Below, piece after piece: positions 1 through 8,749 of a stretch of 46,910 nucleotides of DNA; the first letter of the stretch is position 1, and each line of letters begins with the position of its first letter. The position numbers were made by a program, and so were the translations under genes. The notes below the pieces were generated by a model. It searched no databases, was not told where the DNA came from, and saw only the letters and a program-made list of their open reading frames with translations. Source of the DNA: Sphingomonas parva (ex Maeng et al. 2020) (GTDB lineage Bacteria > Pseudomonadota > Alphaproteobacteria > Sphingomonadales > Sphingomonadaceae); assembly GCF_004564275.1 (NCBI RefSeq), contig NZ_SPDV01000027.1, positions 1 through 46,910 of the forward strand, read 5' to 3'.

Positions 1-307
1 GGCCGTCGGGCGAGAAGCGCGGCTGCACCTCATAGGGCATGCCCTCGGCGATGCGGGTGGCGCGGCCGCCGGCGATCGGCAAGGTGTAGATGTCGCCGAG
101 CAGGTCGAAGGCGACGGTGCGGCCGTCGGGGCTGACGTCGATATTCATCCACGTGCCCTCGTCGACGTCGATCGCCACGTTGCGCGTCTTCACCGGCGGC
201 GCGGCGACGTCCCATGTCTTCGGCTCGGCCTTGGGCGCCTTTCCGTTTTGGGCGAGGGCGGTCGAGGACAGGAGGAGAAAGGCGGCCGCGGCGATGCGCT
301 TCTTCAT
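1..307 (-). CDS. Amidohydrolase with N-terminal TolB-like propeller (5' part only)
   Basis: Only the first 102 codons are in the window; the rest lies beyond position 1. The N-terminus is a signal peptide (MKKR, a hydrophobic AAAAFLLLSSTALA stretch, then a cleavage-like ALAQ), so the product is exported. After it come a W-D-V-A-A-P segment and the first blades of a TolB/PD40-type beta propeller (NIDVSPDGRTVAFDLLGDIY, then IAGGRATRI and a second FSPDG). This order, with the KTWDV and DEGTWMNIDVSPDG wording, is typical of secreted amidohydrolases with an N-terminal Tricorn/TolB-like domain. The metal-dependent hydrolase domain itself is not visible, so an S41/S9 peptidase with the same propeller cannot be excluded. 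The 370 bp between this start and the next gene hold a palindromic repeat and no convincing ORF. Confidence 0.7.
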   Translation of the reverse strand, partial: MKKRIAAAAFLLLSSTALAQNGKAPKAEPKTWDVAAPPVKTRNVAIDVDEGTWMNIDVSPDGRTVAFDLLGDIYTLPIAGGRATRIAEGMPYEVQPRFSPDG

Positions 308-452
308 GGAGACTCCGGCAGAGACGAGCCGCGCGAAGGACACGCGCGGCGGGATGCGGTGTGGGTGCCCGATCGCGGGTGGGGCGGCAAGAGGCTGGGC
401 GGGCGCCAGCGCCGGGGCGGAGCGACTGCGCAAGAGCGGGCAAGGGGGCTGC

Positions 453-596
453 AATCCTCCCTGTCGCCGAAGGCGATGGGGAGGGGGACCGCGCGGAGCG
501 CGGTGGAGGGGCCGGGAACGACAACCAGCTCCGGCCCCTCCACCAGCCTTCGCCTGATCCCCCTCCCCATGAGGCTTCGCCTCACAGGGAGGATTG
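453..596. repeat. Palindromic intergenic element, copy 1
   Basis: A long imperfect inverted repeat that begins with AATCCTCCCTGTCGCC and ends with the complementary CACAGGGAGGATT. Inner arms read GGTGGAGGGGC and GCCCCTCCACC. The same building blocks recur near 2485, 23957, 25543, 34992 and 38510. It fills most of the gap between the amidohydrolase and the dehydratase. Transcribed RNA would fold into a long hairpin. Confidence 0.75.
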
Positions 597-677
597 TGGG
601 GCCCGCCACGACAGGCTGGCATTTGCCGCTTGGGCGAGTAAGGGCGTCGACACCGAGCAGCAGCAGGGTGAGACGAC

Positions 678-2477
678 ATGGCCGATCAGAAGACGCCCAG
701 GACCCTCCGCTCGCGCGCCTGGTTCGACGATCCTTCGAACGCCGACATGACCGCGCTCTATCTCGAGCGCTACATGAACTTCGGCCTGGCGCTGGAGGAA
801 TTGCAGTCGGGCAAGCCGATCATCGGCATCGCCCAGACCGGCAGCGATCTCAGCCCGTGCAACCGCCACCATCTCGTCCTCGCCGAACGGATCCGCGCCG
901 GGATCGTCGAGGCGGGCGGAATCCCGTTCGAATTCCCGGTCCACCCGATCCAGGAGACCGGCAAGAGGCCGACGGCGGGGCTCGACCGCAACCTCGCGTA
1001 CATAGGCCTGGTCGAGATATTGTTTGGCTATCCGCTCGACGGCGTGGTGCTGACCACCGGCTGCGACAAGACCACCCCGGCGTGTTTGATGGCGGCGGCG
1101 ACGGTGAACATCCCGGCGATCTCTTTGTCGGTCGGGCCGATGCTGAACGGCTGGCACAGAGGCGAGCGCACCGGATCGGGCACGATCGTCTGGAAGGCGC
1201 GCGAGCTGCTCGCCTCGGGCGAGATCGACTATCAGGGCTTCATCAAACTGGTCGCCTCGTCGGCGCCGTCGACCGGCTTCTGCAACACGATGGGCACGGC
1301 GAGCACGATGAACGGGCTGGCCGAGGCGCTCGGCATGTCGCTGCCCGGCTCGGCGGCGATCCCGGCGCCCTATCGCGACCGCCAGGAGGCGGCGTACCGG
1401 ACCGGGCTGCAGATCGTCGAGATGGTCGAGGCGGACAGGAAGCCGAGCGACGTGCTCAGCCGCGAATCCTTCCTCAACGCGATAAGGGTCAACGCCGCGA
1501 TCGGCGGCTCGACCAACGCGCCGATCCACCTCGCCGCGCTCGCCCGCCACGCCGGCGTCGAGCTCGCGATCGACGACTGGCAGGACTACGGCCGCGACAT
1601 CCCCTTGCTGGTCAACCTCCAGCCGGCCGGCGAATATCTCGGCGAGGATTTCTACCGCGCCGGCGGCGTGCCCGCGGTGGTCGGCGAGCTGATCCGCCAG
1701 GGGCTGATCGACGAGGGGGCGATGACGGTGAACGGCCGCACCATCGGCGACAATTGCCGCGGCGTCGCGATCGAGGACGAGAAAGTGATCCGCCCCTACG
1801 GCCGGCCGCTGAAGGCGGCGGCCGGCTTCTCGGTGCTGCGCGGCAATCTGTTCGACAGCGCGGTGATGAAGCTGAGCGTCATCTCCGACGAGTTCCGCAG
1901 GCGCTACCTCAGCAATCCCGACGATCCCGACGCCTTCGAGGGGCCGGTCGTGGTGTTCGACGGGCCGGAGGATTATCACGCACGGATCGACGATCCGGCG
2001 ACCGGCATCGACGAGAACACCATCCTGATCATGCGGGGCGCCGGGCCGATCGGCTATCCGGGCGCGGCCGAGGTGGTCAACATGCGGCCGCCGGCCAAGC
2101 TGATCAAGGCGGGCGTCCATGCCTTGCCGTGCATGGGCGACGGCCGCCAGTCGGGCACCTCCGGCTCGCCCTCGATCCTCAACGCCTCGCCCGAGGCGGC
2201 GGCGATGGGCGGCCTCGCCTTGCTCAGGACCGGCGACCGGGTGCGGATCGATTTGAGGAAAGGCGAGGCCAACATGCTCGTGCCCGACGAGGAGATCGCG
2301 GCGCGGCGGGCGGCGCTCGAGGCCGAGGGCGGCTATGCCTATCCGGCCAGCCAGACCCCCTGGCAGGAGATCCAGCGCGACACCGTGGGGCAGCTGGAGA
2401 CCGGCGCGGTGATCGAGCCGGCGGTGAAGTACCAGCGCCTGGCGCAGACCTTCGGCGTGCCGCGGCACAATCATTGA
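678..2477 (+). CDS. IlvD/Edd-family sugar-acid dehydratase (arabinonate/xylonate type)
   Basis: A 599-aa member of the IlvD/Edd dehydratases, which use a [2Fe-2S] cluster and Mg2+ to dehydrate dihydroxy or sugar acids to 2-keto-3-deoxy acids. Visible family motifs are [16 protein letters not shown] with the cluster cysteine (about residue 132), [15 protein letters not shown] (about 197-211), [20 protein letters not shown] (about 275-295), and [18 protein letters not shown] near the C-terminus. The length and the N-terminus ([27 protein letters not shown]) fit the sugar-acid branch (L-arabonate, D-xylonate) rather than IlvD or Edd proper. Neighbours are an AraD1-type FAH protein, a FucP-like transporter and a GH43 enzyme, which points to arabinose or xylose acids. 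The exact substrate cannot be read from the sequence. Start chosen at the ATG following an AGCAGGGTGAGACG ribosome-binding region. Confidence 0.9.
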   Translation: MADQKTPRTLRSRAWFDDPSNADMTALYLERYMNFGLALEELQSGKPIIGIAQTGSDLSPCNRHHLVLAERIRAGIVEAGGIPFEFPVHPIQETGKRPTAGLDRNLAYIGLVEILFGYPLDGVVLTTGCDKTTPACLMAAATVNIPAISLSVGPMLNGWHRGERTGSGTIVWKARELLASGEIDYQGFIKLVASSAPSTGFCNTMGTASTMNGLAEALGMSLPGSAAIPAPYRDRQEAAYRTGLQIVEMVEADRKPSDVLSRESFLNAIRVNAAIGGSTNAPIHLAALARHAGVELAIDDWQDYGRDIPLLVNLQPAGEYLGEDFYRAGGVPAVVGELIRQGLIDEGAMTVNGRTIGDNCRGVAIEDEKVIRPYGRPLKAAAGFSVLRGNLFDSAVMKLSVISDEFRRRYLSNPDDPDAFEGPVVVFDGPEDYHARIDDPATGIDENTILIMRGAGPIGYPGAAEVVNMRPPAKLIKAGVHALPCMGDGRQSGTSGSPSILNASPEAAAMGGLALLRTGDRVRIDLRKGEANMLVPDEEIAARRAALEAEGGYAYPASQTPWQEIQRDTVGQLETGAVIEPAVKYQRLAQTFGVPRHNH

Positions 2478-2484
2478 GCCGCTC

Positions 2485-2795
2485 AATCCTCCCTGTCGCC
2501 GAAGGCGATGGGGAGGGGGACCGCGTGAAACGCGGTGGAGGGGCGGGGTCGAGTCAGTGCCAGCCCCTCCACCACGACGCATTTGCGTCGTGGATGACGA
2601 GGTGCAGGCTGCTCCCAGCAGCCTGCAGTCGTGCCGGGGGGGGCACGACGGACCTCGTCATTCCCCGTGCCGGGGAGGAATGCCCCTCCACCAGGCTTCG
2701 CCGTCGGCTGCTCCGCAGCCGGTTCCGGCTCTCGGCCCCTCCACCAGGCTTCGCCTGGTCCCCCTCCCCATCGCCTTCGGCGACAGGGAGGATTA
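2485..2795. repeat. Palindromic intergenic element, copy 2 (mosaic)
   Basis: Outer arms AATCCTCCCTGTCGCCG and the complement GGCGACAGGGAGGATT enclose several smaller palindromes: GTGGAGGGGC/GCCCCTCCAC, GCAGGCTGCTCCCAGCAGCCTGC, CGTGCCGGGGGGGCACG and TTCCCCGTGCCGGGGAGGAA. It fills the convergent gap between the dehydratase and araD1 ends, where it could also act as a two-way transcription stop. No ORF seen. Confidence 0.75.
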
Positions 2796-2800
2796 GGGGC

Positions 2801-3790
2801 TCAGAGCGCCTTCACCGCGACCGGCTTGTGGGCGACGCTGCCGAGGCGGTTGCGCAGCGCGAGCGCGAAGGGCTCGGCCTCGATCTCGAAGACGTCGCCT
2901 TCCTCGGTGCGGACACCGTCGGCGAAGGAGAGGGTGGCGGTGCCGAAGAAGTGGACGTGGACGTCGCCGGGGCGGCGGAACAGGTCGTATTTGAAATGGT
3001 GGTGCTCGAGGTTGGCGAGGCTGTGCGACATGTTGGCCTCGCCGGAGAGGAAGGGCTTCTCCCAGATCGTCTCGCCGCCGCGTACGATCCGGCTGGTGCC
3101 GCGCACGTCGGCCGGGAGGTCGCCGACCAGCAGCTCGGCGCCGATCGCCGCCGGGCGCAATTTCGAATGGGCGAGCCAGAGGTAGTTGCCGCGCTCGGTG
3201 ACGTGATCGGAGAATTCGTTGGCGAGCGCGAAGCCGAGGCGGCGCGGATTGCCGTCGCGGTCGATGACGTAGATTCCGGCGATCTCCGGCTCCTCGCTGC
3301 CGTCCTCGGCGAAGCCGGGCGAGGCGAGACTGTCGCCGGGGCCGACCAGGCACCCGCCGTCGCCCTTGTAGAACCATTCGGGCTGGACGCCCGCGCCCTC
3401 GGCCGGCTTGCCGCCCTCCAGGCCCATCAGGAACATGCGCATCGAATCGGTGGTCGCGCCGCCCGCCGCCGCCTTGTGCATCTTGTCGCGGCCCTCGGCC
3501 GAGCCGAGGTGGGTGAGGCCGGTGCCGGTGAGGTGGAGATGGGCGGGATCGTCATGGCCGATCGCGGGGAGCAGCCGCCCCTCGGCCTGCGCCGCGGCGA
3601 GATCGACCGGTTCGCCGGTGATCCGCGCGGCGACAGCGTCGGCCAGGCTGGTGCCGGCGTCGATCGCGGCGAGGGCGAGCTCGTAGGTGCCCGACACCCC
3701 GCCGACCCGCCGGGCGGCGCCGTCGTCCCTGATCGCCGCGACCATCGCCCGGCCGTCCGCCCCGCGCAGCTGCACCAGTCTCAATGCCAT
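2801..3790 (-). CDS. AraD1/GguC-like FAH-superfamily protein
   Basis: A 329-aa protein of the fumarylacetoacetate-hydrolase superfamily. The whole length resembles the AraD1/GguC group often found in arabinose or galactose catabolic clusters: LVQLRGADGRAMVAAI at the N-terminus, GATTDSMRMFLMGLEGGKPAEG (about 138-159), PEWFYKGDGGCLVGPG, then EEPEIAGIYVIDRDGNPRRLGFALANEFSDH (about 190-220), which carries the acidic metal-binding residues of the fold. By family knowledge it probably acts on a 2-keto-3-deoxy sugar acid, the product of the dehydratase encoded convergently at 678-2477. It is transcribed divergently from the MFS transporter, and the 131-bp gap between the two starts should hold both promoters. 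The chosen ATG gives the normal family length; further upstream frames run into the transporter's leader. Confidence 0.8.
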   Translation of the reverse strand: MALRLVQLRGADGRAMVAAIRDDGAARRVGGVSGTYELALAAIDAGTSLADAVAARITGEPVDLAAAQAEGRLLPAIGHDDPAHLHLTGTGLTHLGSAEGRDKMHKAAAGGATTDSMRMFLMGLEGGKPAEGAGVQPEWFYKGDGGCLVGPGDSLASPGFAEDGSEEPEIAGIYVIDRDGNPRRLGFALANEFSDHVTERGNYLWLAHSKLRPAAIGAELLVGDLPADVRGTSRIVRGGETIWEKPFLSGEANMSHSLANLEHHHFKYDLFRRPGDVHVHFFGTATLSFADGVRTEEGDVFEIEAEPFALALRNRLGSVAHKPVAVKAL

Positions 3791-3921
3791 GGCCGATCCT
3801 CGTCCCAAGCCGGCGCCCGCACGCGCCAAGCTGCCCAGACATAGAGGCTGGCCGGACGCGCGTCGACGCGGCAATGTGCGCCGGCAGAAGAGAAGCCGCC
3901 CGAGCGGCAAAGGGAGAGACG

Positions 3922-5232
3922 ATGGCGATGGCCCCATCCACCACCACCGGCGCGTCGGGCGCCGGCGCACCGACCCAGACCTACGGCCGGGCGCTGGCGC
4001 TGCTCGCCAGCCTGTTCTTCATGTGGGGCTTCATCACCGTGATCAACAACACGCTGCTGCCGCACCTGCGCAGCGTGTTCGACCTCAACTACACCCAGAC
4101 GACCTTGATCGAGAGCGTCTGGTTCATCGCCTATTTCGTCGCGGCGATCCCCTCGGCGAAGCTGATCGAGCGGGTCGGCTACAAGAAGTCGCTGGTGATC
4201 GGCCTGCTCACCATGGCGGCCGGCGCGCTCGGCATGACGCTGGCGGCGAGCATCCCCTCCTACGGCGTGACGCTGACGATGCTGTTCGTCATCGCCGCCG
4301 GCATCACCCTGCTCCAGGTCGCCGCCAACCCGTACGTCGCGGTGGTCGGATCGCCGGAGACCTCCTCGTCGCGGCTCAACCTCGTCCAGGCGATGAACTC
4401 GGCCGGCACGATGCTGGCGCCGTCGTTCGGCGCCTGGCTCATCCTCGGCCGATCGGTCGGCGGGACGGCGAAGGAGGGGACGATGCTCACCCCCGCCGAG
4501 CGGCTCGCCGACGCCCAGTCGGTGATCCTGCCCTATGTGCTGGTGGCGGCGGTGCTGGTCGTCCTCGCGGTGGTGATCGCCCGCTTCAAATTGCCCGACA
4601 TGGGCGCCGCCAGCCGCCGCGCCGCCGCCGAGGAGCGCAGGCACCATTCGCTCTGGCGCCACCGCAACCTCGTCTTCGGCGTGCCGGCGATCTTCATCTA
4701 TCTGATCGCCGAGATCGGCGTCGCGAACCTGTTCGTGAACTTCGTCTCGCAGCGCGACATCGCCGACATCACCCACGAGCAGGCCGGCCACTACCTGACC
4801 TTCCTGTGGGGCGGGATGATGGTCGGCCGCTTCCTCGGCTCGGCGATCATGACGAAGATCCGCGCCGAGACGGTGCTCGCCGCTTTCTCGGTCGGCGCAT
4901 TCGTGGTGATGCTGGTCGCGACCTTCGCCAGCGGCGAGACGGCGATGTGGGCGCTGATCAGCGTCGGCCTGTTCCACTCGATCATGTTCCCGACCATCTT
5001 CACCCTCGGCATCCGCGGTCTCGGCACGCTGACCGAGGAGGGTTCGGGCCTGCTGATCATGGCGATCGCCGGCGGCGCTTTGGTCGTCGTCCAGGGCTGG
5101 CTCGCCGACCGCTACGGCCTGCAGCTCTCGTTCCTGCTGACCGCCGCCTGCGAGGTGTACATCCTGTTCTACGCCCTCTGGGGCGCGAAGCCGACCAACG
5201 CGGTGGAGGACGTCAGGCCGGGCGAGGCCTGA
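3922..5232 (+). CDS. FucP/GluP-like sugar MFS transporter
   Basis: A 436-aa polytopic membrane protein with about 12 hydrophobic segments. The FucP-subfamily signature is clear: FFMWGFITVINNTLLPHLRSVFDLNYTQTTLIES (about residues 33-66), GITLLQVAANPYVAVVGSPE (about 131-150) with the Q-AANPY motif, and RLNLVQAMNSAGTMLAPSFG. It should import a sugar by proton symport; the neighbours suggest L-arabinose, xylose or a related pentose. The ATG at 3922 follows AAAGGGAGAGACG. An ATG in frame 138 bp upstream would add a Arg/Pro-rich tail unlike the family and overlap the divergent araD1 start, so it was not used. The gene is followed 73 bp later by the GH43 gene on the same strand, probably co-transcribed. 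Confidence 0.9.
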   Translation: MAMAPSTTTGASGAGAPTQTYGRALALLASLFFMWGFITVINNTLLPHLRSVFDLNYTQTTLIESVWFIAYFVAAIPSAKLIERVGYKKSLVIGLLTMAAGALGMTLAASIPSYGVTLTMLFVIAAGITLLQVAANPYVAVVGSPETSSSRLNLVQAMNSAGTMLAPSFGAWLILGRSVGGTAKEGTMLTPAERLADAQSVILPYVLVAAVLVVLAVVIARFKLPDMGAASRRAAAEERRHHSLWRHRNLVFGVPAIFIYLIAEIGVANLFVNFVSQRDIADITHEQAGHYLTFLWGGMMVGRFLGSAIMTKIRAETVLAAFSVGAFVVMLVATFASGETAMWALISVGLFHSIMFPTIFTLGIRGLGTLTEEGSGLLIMAIAGGALVVVQGWLADRYGLQLSFLLTAACEVYILFYALWGAKPTNAVEDVRPGEA

Positions 5233-5305
5233 GCGGGCGGTCTGGCGGGCTCGGCCTGAGCGGGCGCGGCCTGAGGGGGCGAGGGCGCGAGAGGAGAAAG
5301 GGGAC

Positions 5306-6367
5306 ATGATCGGCGGCCGCCTGACCCGAAGGACCTTCCTCGCCGGCGGCGCGGCGATCGGCCTCGCCGGCTGCGCCGCGACCCGGCGGGCCGGGGAAGC
5401 GCCGGCGTCGCCGCTGCGCAACCCGCTCGTCCGCCAGCGCGCCGACGCGCAGATCTTCCGGCACGGCGACGGGCAATATTACATGACCGCCTCGGTGCCC
5501 GAATACGACCGGATCGTGCTGCGCCGATCGCCCAGCCTCGCCGGCCTGGCGACGGCGGAGGAGACAGTGCTGTGGCGCCATCCGCCGACCGGCCCGATGT
5601 CGGGCTACATCTGGGCGCCGGAGCTGCACCGGATCGATCGCCGCTGGATCATGTACTTCGCGGCGGGGCCGGGCGGCGGCGGGGCGGGGGCGTTCCAGAT
5701 CCGCACCTGGGCGCTCGCCTGCGACGATGCCGATCCGCTGACCGGGCGCTGGGAATTGCTCGGCCGGCTCGAGACGCCCTGGGACAGCTTCACCCTCGAC
5801 TCGACCTCGTTCGTCCATCGCGGCACCCGCTGGCTCGCCTGGGCGCAGAAGGAGCCGGGGATCGCGACCAACTCGAACCTCTACCTCGCCCCGCTCGCCA
5901 CGCCGCTGACCCTCGCCGCCCGGCCGACGCGGCTGACCGTCCCGACGCTCCCCTGGGAGATCCGGGGATACAAAGTGGCGGAGGGGCCGGCGCCTTTGAT
6001 CCGCAACGGGCGGATCTTCATGACCTATTCGGCGAGCGCGACCGACGCGCGCTACTGCATGGGGATGCTGACCGCGCGCGACGACGCCGATTTGATGGAC
6101 CCGGCGTCCTGGACCAAATCGCCCGAACCGGTGTTCAAGAGCGCGCCCGAGAACGGGATATACGGCCCCGGCCACAACAGCTTCACCGTCGACGAGCGCG
6201 GTCGCGGCGTCCTCGTCTACCACGCCCGCGATTACGAGAAGATCGAGGGCGATCCCCTGCTCGATCCGAACCGGCATACGCGGGTGCAATATTTCCGCTA
6301 CCACGAGGACGGGACGCCGGACTTTGGGGTGCCGGTCGCGAACGGGCTGGTGCCGGCGCCGGCGTAG
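5306..6367 (+). CDS. Glycoside hydrolase family 43, Tat-exported lipoprotein
   Basis: A 353-aa GH43 five-bladed propeller enzyme (family activities: beta-xylosidase, alpha-L-arabinofuranosidase, arabinanase). The N-terminus has a twin-arginine motif, TRRTFLAGGAAIGL, followed by a lipobox LAGC (Cys about residue 24), so it is probably a Tat-exported, lipid-anchored envelope enzyme. Catalytic signatures: RADAQIFRHGDGQYYMTAS (general-base Asp; the usual ADP reads ADA here), IWAPELHRIDRRWIMYFAA, LDSTSF (pKa-tuning Asp) and YKVAEGPAPLIRNGRIFMTYS (acid Glu). A strong GAGGAGAAAGGGG ribosome-binding site precedes the ATG. It lies behind the sugar transporter, which suggests release of arabinose or xylose from oligosaccharides, then uptake, then oxidation and dehydration. 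Substrate specificity cannot be told from the sequence. Confidence 0.88.
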   Translation: MIGGRLTRRTFLAGGAAIGLAGCAATRRAGEAPASPLRNPLVRQRADAQIFRHGDGQYYMTASVPEYDRIVLRRSPSLAGLATAEETVLWRHPPTGPMSGYIWAPELHRIDRRWIMYFAAGPGGGGAGAFQIRTWALACDDADPLTGRWELLGRLETPWDSFTLDSTSFVHRGTRWLAWAQKEPGIATNSNLYLAPLATPLTLAARPTRLTVPTLPWEIRGYKVAEGPAPLIRNGRIFMTYSASATDARYCMGMLTARDDADLMDPASWTKSPEPVFKSAPENGIYGPGHNSFTVDERGRGVLVYHARDYEKIEGDPLLDPNRHTRVQYFRYHEDGTPDFGVPVANGLVPAPA

Positions 6368-7086
6368 GGGAGAGTCGGGGGCGAGCCTGGTGGCGGGCGA
6401 GCCGCGGATTGCTCGAGCGCCTGTTTCGCCAGGAGCAGAGGCTACCGGCCTTCTGACGACCTCCCGCGCCGGCGGTGCGATGCTGCAGTGCGCCACCGTA
6501 AATCGACCGTTGTTTACGGTCGGAGCACCGCCGATTTGCTGCCGTGCAGCACGACCGGGGCGGCCGCCCACCGCCCCGCGCGCGCTTCTTCTCCAGGTCC
6601 CGACCTTCGAAGACGATGCGCTATCGCATCCGTGGCCGGGACTCACTTCGGCGCGGCTCTGCCTGCCGAGCCGTTCCTCGCGCTGACGCCGCTTACCCGT
6701 GCCCGAGGAGAGTGGCCGCGCCGCGAACATTGCTGTTGCGCGAAGGATCTGCGTTCTTTGTTCGTTCTACTCTAGTCAAGCGATTTTCGCAAGTAGCGAA
6801 ATGACGCCGCGGCTTGGCGTCTGCGCCGCTGTTTCACCTGCTAAAACAGGAGAATCTACAGGCGCGGGCGGTGGGGAAGGCGCGACGCGCAGCGCCTCCG
6901 GGCGCGCCTCCCTCGGGAGAAGGCTGTGGCGGAGGGCGCCTCACGCCCCGAGTCGACTCGCGTCGTGCGGCTCGGAACAGGGGGCGTAACAGGGCCTGAT
7001 GCCGCGGAAGAACAGGGCCGGCTCGTGCGCCAGGCTCGATCTCGACGGGATGCACCGTCGCCGTGACCCGGCCCCGCCCGCTTCCG
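6368..7086. other. 719-bp stretch without a convincing gene
   Basis: The overlapping open frames here have no recognisable protein character: they are Arg/Pro/Ala-rich and lie in several frames at once. The middle part (about 6720-6830) has lower GC and promoter-like character, including GTTC-N7-GTTC at 6753-6767. The stretch GCGCGAAGGATCTGCG at about 6739 also occurs near 27570 within an inverted repeat, so this gap may hold the debris of an intergenic element. Confidence 0.5.
6753..6767. promoter_or_regulatory. Possible LexA (SOS) box, GTTC-N7-GTTC
   Basis: GTTC, seven bases, GTTC matches the direct-repeat LexA box of Alphaproteobacteria. No SOS gene follows on either strand within several hundred bases, and part of the surrounding sequence is shared with a repeat near 27570, so it may be a relic or chance. 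Confidence 0.25.
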
Positions 7087-8100
7087 TCAGGCGCGGGCTT
7101 CCCTGAAGGACACCAGCCGGCGCTTGCCTTCGTCCCAGAGCACGAGGCGGACCGAGCGCAGGCTCTCGGCGATGCCGACCCGGCCGATCGCGCGGAGGGC
7201 CGGCAGGGCCCGCATCGCCTCGTCCAGACGGTAGAAGGGGATACGGCTGGCGAGGTGGTGGACATGGTGGAGGCCGACATTGGCGCTCAGCCAGCGCAGG
7301 GCGGTGGGCAGCACGTAATGCGAGCTGCCGAACAGCGCGGCCTCGTGGAAGCTCCATTGCGCCTGCCGGTCCCACAGGGTGCGCTCGAACTGATGCTGTA
7401 CGTAGAAGAGCCAGACGCCCAGGGTCGCGGCGACGAGCACGATGGGGATGTGGGCGAGCAGCAAGACCTGCCAGCCGATCAGCCAGCCCGCCGCGCCCGC
7501 GGCCAAAGCGATCGCCACGTTGGTGCCCATCGCGCTCGCCCAGGTCGCCCGGCCGGTCATGCCGACCGGCAGGCGGTGCTTGAGCAGGAACACATAGGCC
7601 GGCCCGATCCCGAACAGGACGAAAGGATGGCGGTACAGGCGGTAGGCGAGGCGTCCGGCGCGGCCGCGAGCCCTGAACTCCGCCACCGTCAGCGTGTCGA
7701 GATCGCCGAGCCCGCGGGCATCGAGGTTGCTGGTCCCGGCATGGTGGGCCGCGTGCGAGCGGCGCCAATATTCATAGGGGGTGAGCGTCAGGACGCCGAG
7801 CACCCGCCCGACCCAGTCGTTGGCGGACCGGCCCGGGAAGAACGCGCCGTGGCCGCAATCGTGCTGGATCAAGAACAGGCGCAGCAGGAACACGCCCGCC
7901 GGCAGCGCGAGGGCGAGGGCGAGCCAATGCCCGGCCTGGAGCGCGATTACTGTGGCCGCCCACAGGGCGGCGAACGGAAGGGCCGTGACGGCGAGCTCGT
8001 ACAGGCTGCGGCGCGTGTCGGCCGCCCGGTAAGGCGACAGGTCACGAAGGAGGCGGCGGGGATCGACCTGGGCGGACGGCGGCGGGGCGGGGGAGTTCAA
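7087..8100 (-). CDS. Membrane fatty acid desaturase
   Basis: A 337-aa integral-membrane di-iron desaturase. The three histidine boxes are present: HDCGHGAF (about residue 89), RRSHAAHH (about 124) and HHVHH (about 275), with hydrophobic pairs between them. It should introduce a double bond into membrane acyl lipids or a related lipid substrate at the cytoplasmic membrane. The frame opens with a TTG at 8100; no in-frame ATG is available near the N-terminus, and RRLLRDLSPYRAADTRRSLYELAVTALPF already looks like genuine N-terminal desaturase sequence, so the TTG is a reasonable but unproven start. It is a single gene, pointing away from the defence island that begins behind it. Confidence 0.88.
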   Translation of the reverse strand: MNSPAPPPSAQVDPRRLLRDLSPYRAADTRRSLYELAVTALPFAALWAATVIALQAGHWLALALALPAGVFLLRLFLIQHDCGHGAFFPGRSANDWVGRVLGVLTLTPYEYWRRSHAAHHAGTSNLDARGLGDLDTLTVAEFRARGRAGRLAYRLYRHPFVLFGIGPAYVFLLKHRLPVGMTGRATWASAMGTNVAIALAAGAAGWLIGWQVLLLAHIPIVLVAATLGVWLFYVQHQFERTLWDRQAQWSFHEAALFGSSHYVLPTALRWLSANVGLHHVHHLASRIPFYRLDEAMRALPALRAIGRVGIAESLRSVRLVLWDEGKRRLVSFREARA

Positions 8101-8749
8101 AAGCGACTTTCGGGGATAAGCTTACTGTGGGTGCGGGCAGTGCAAGCCGGCCCCGCGGCGGAGGCGGCTTGTTGATCGACCTGCGCGTTGAACGTGCGCC
8201 GGCCGAAATGGGTGCGGAGCCTCTAGAGTGAGATGCCAGCGCGGTCGAGTCATCCGGCGGGGTGCGGGCGCAGGGGCCTGCGCGATCTCGCCGGCCGTCA
8301 TGGCGGCGATCACCCTTGTGCTCACCTCCGCCACATCGAGGGGGGAGGCGACCGCCGGCAGGTCGAAGGCGACCGGCGCCTCGTGTACCGGCGCAGCCAT
8401 CACCGCCGAGGACCACGAAGAGACCTGCCACAGTCCCCTTGCTCGCAAGCCGCTCGGAACATATGATGAACATCTTACTTCGACGAGGCTCCGAGAAGTT
8501 GTGATGGACTCCCCCTCGCGCGTCACTGGCTGGCCGAACAAGCATGGTCTCGTCGGTATGAGTTCCCCGCCCGATCTTTACTCGCTGGCCAGTAAGAGAA
8601 GGTTAGAGATTGCATTTCGCAGCCGGACTAAGCAGTCTGCCGCAAAGCTCGAGGGGAGGGGCGATTTCCGGACCAATGCCCGACGTTCGTTGAATCCTTA
8701 TCAGACAAGACCCGCACGTCTGCTAACGCAAATCTCGTATCGGACCGAT
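8101..8749. other. Junction region upstream of the defence island
   Basis: About 650 bp between the desaturase start and hamA. Up to about 8430 the base use is like the chromosomal genes; beyond it becomes AT-richer, which marks the likely left edge of the island. On the minus strand a frame at about 8400-8240 reads APVHEAPVAFDLPAVASP and LDVAEVSTRVIAAMTAGEIA, which has more protein-like character than its surroundings and may be a gene remnant. The hamA frame is open upstream to 8228, but that extension lacks protein character. No att site or tRNA gene was seen here. Confidence 0.45.

Noticed and set aside
248-3844. A 1198-codon open frame running through the dehydratase and AraD1 genes
   Set aside because: Its translation is Arg/Pro/Gly-rich without domains and overlaps two well-supported genes; it is a shadow of high-GC codon bias.
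3784-3921. Upstream ATG for the MFS transporter
   Set aside because: Would add 46 basic, Pro-rich residues and overlap the divergent AraD1 start; the ATG at 3922 has a good ribosome-binding site.
6324-6999. Several overlapping ORFs after the GH43 gene
   Set aside because: Arg/Pro/Ser-rich in all frames, no ribosome-binding sites or motifs.
8228-8749. N-terminal extension of HamA
   Set aside because: Open frame but sequence lacks protein character, crosses the composition shift, and would make HamA about 170 residues longer than usual.
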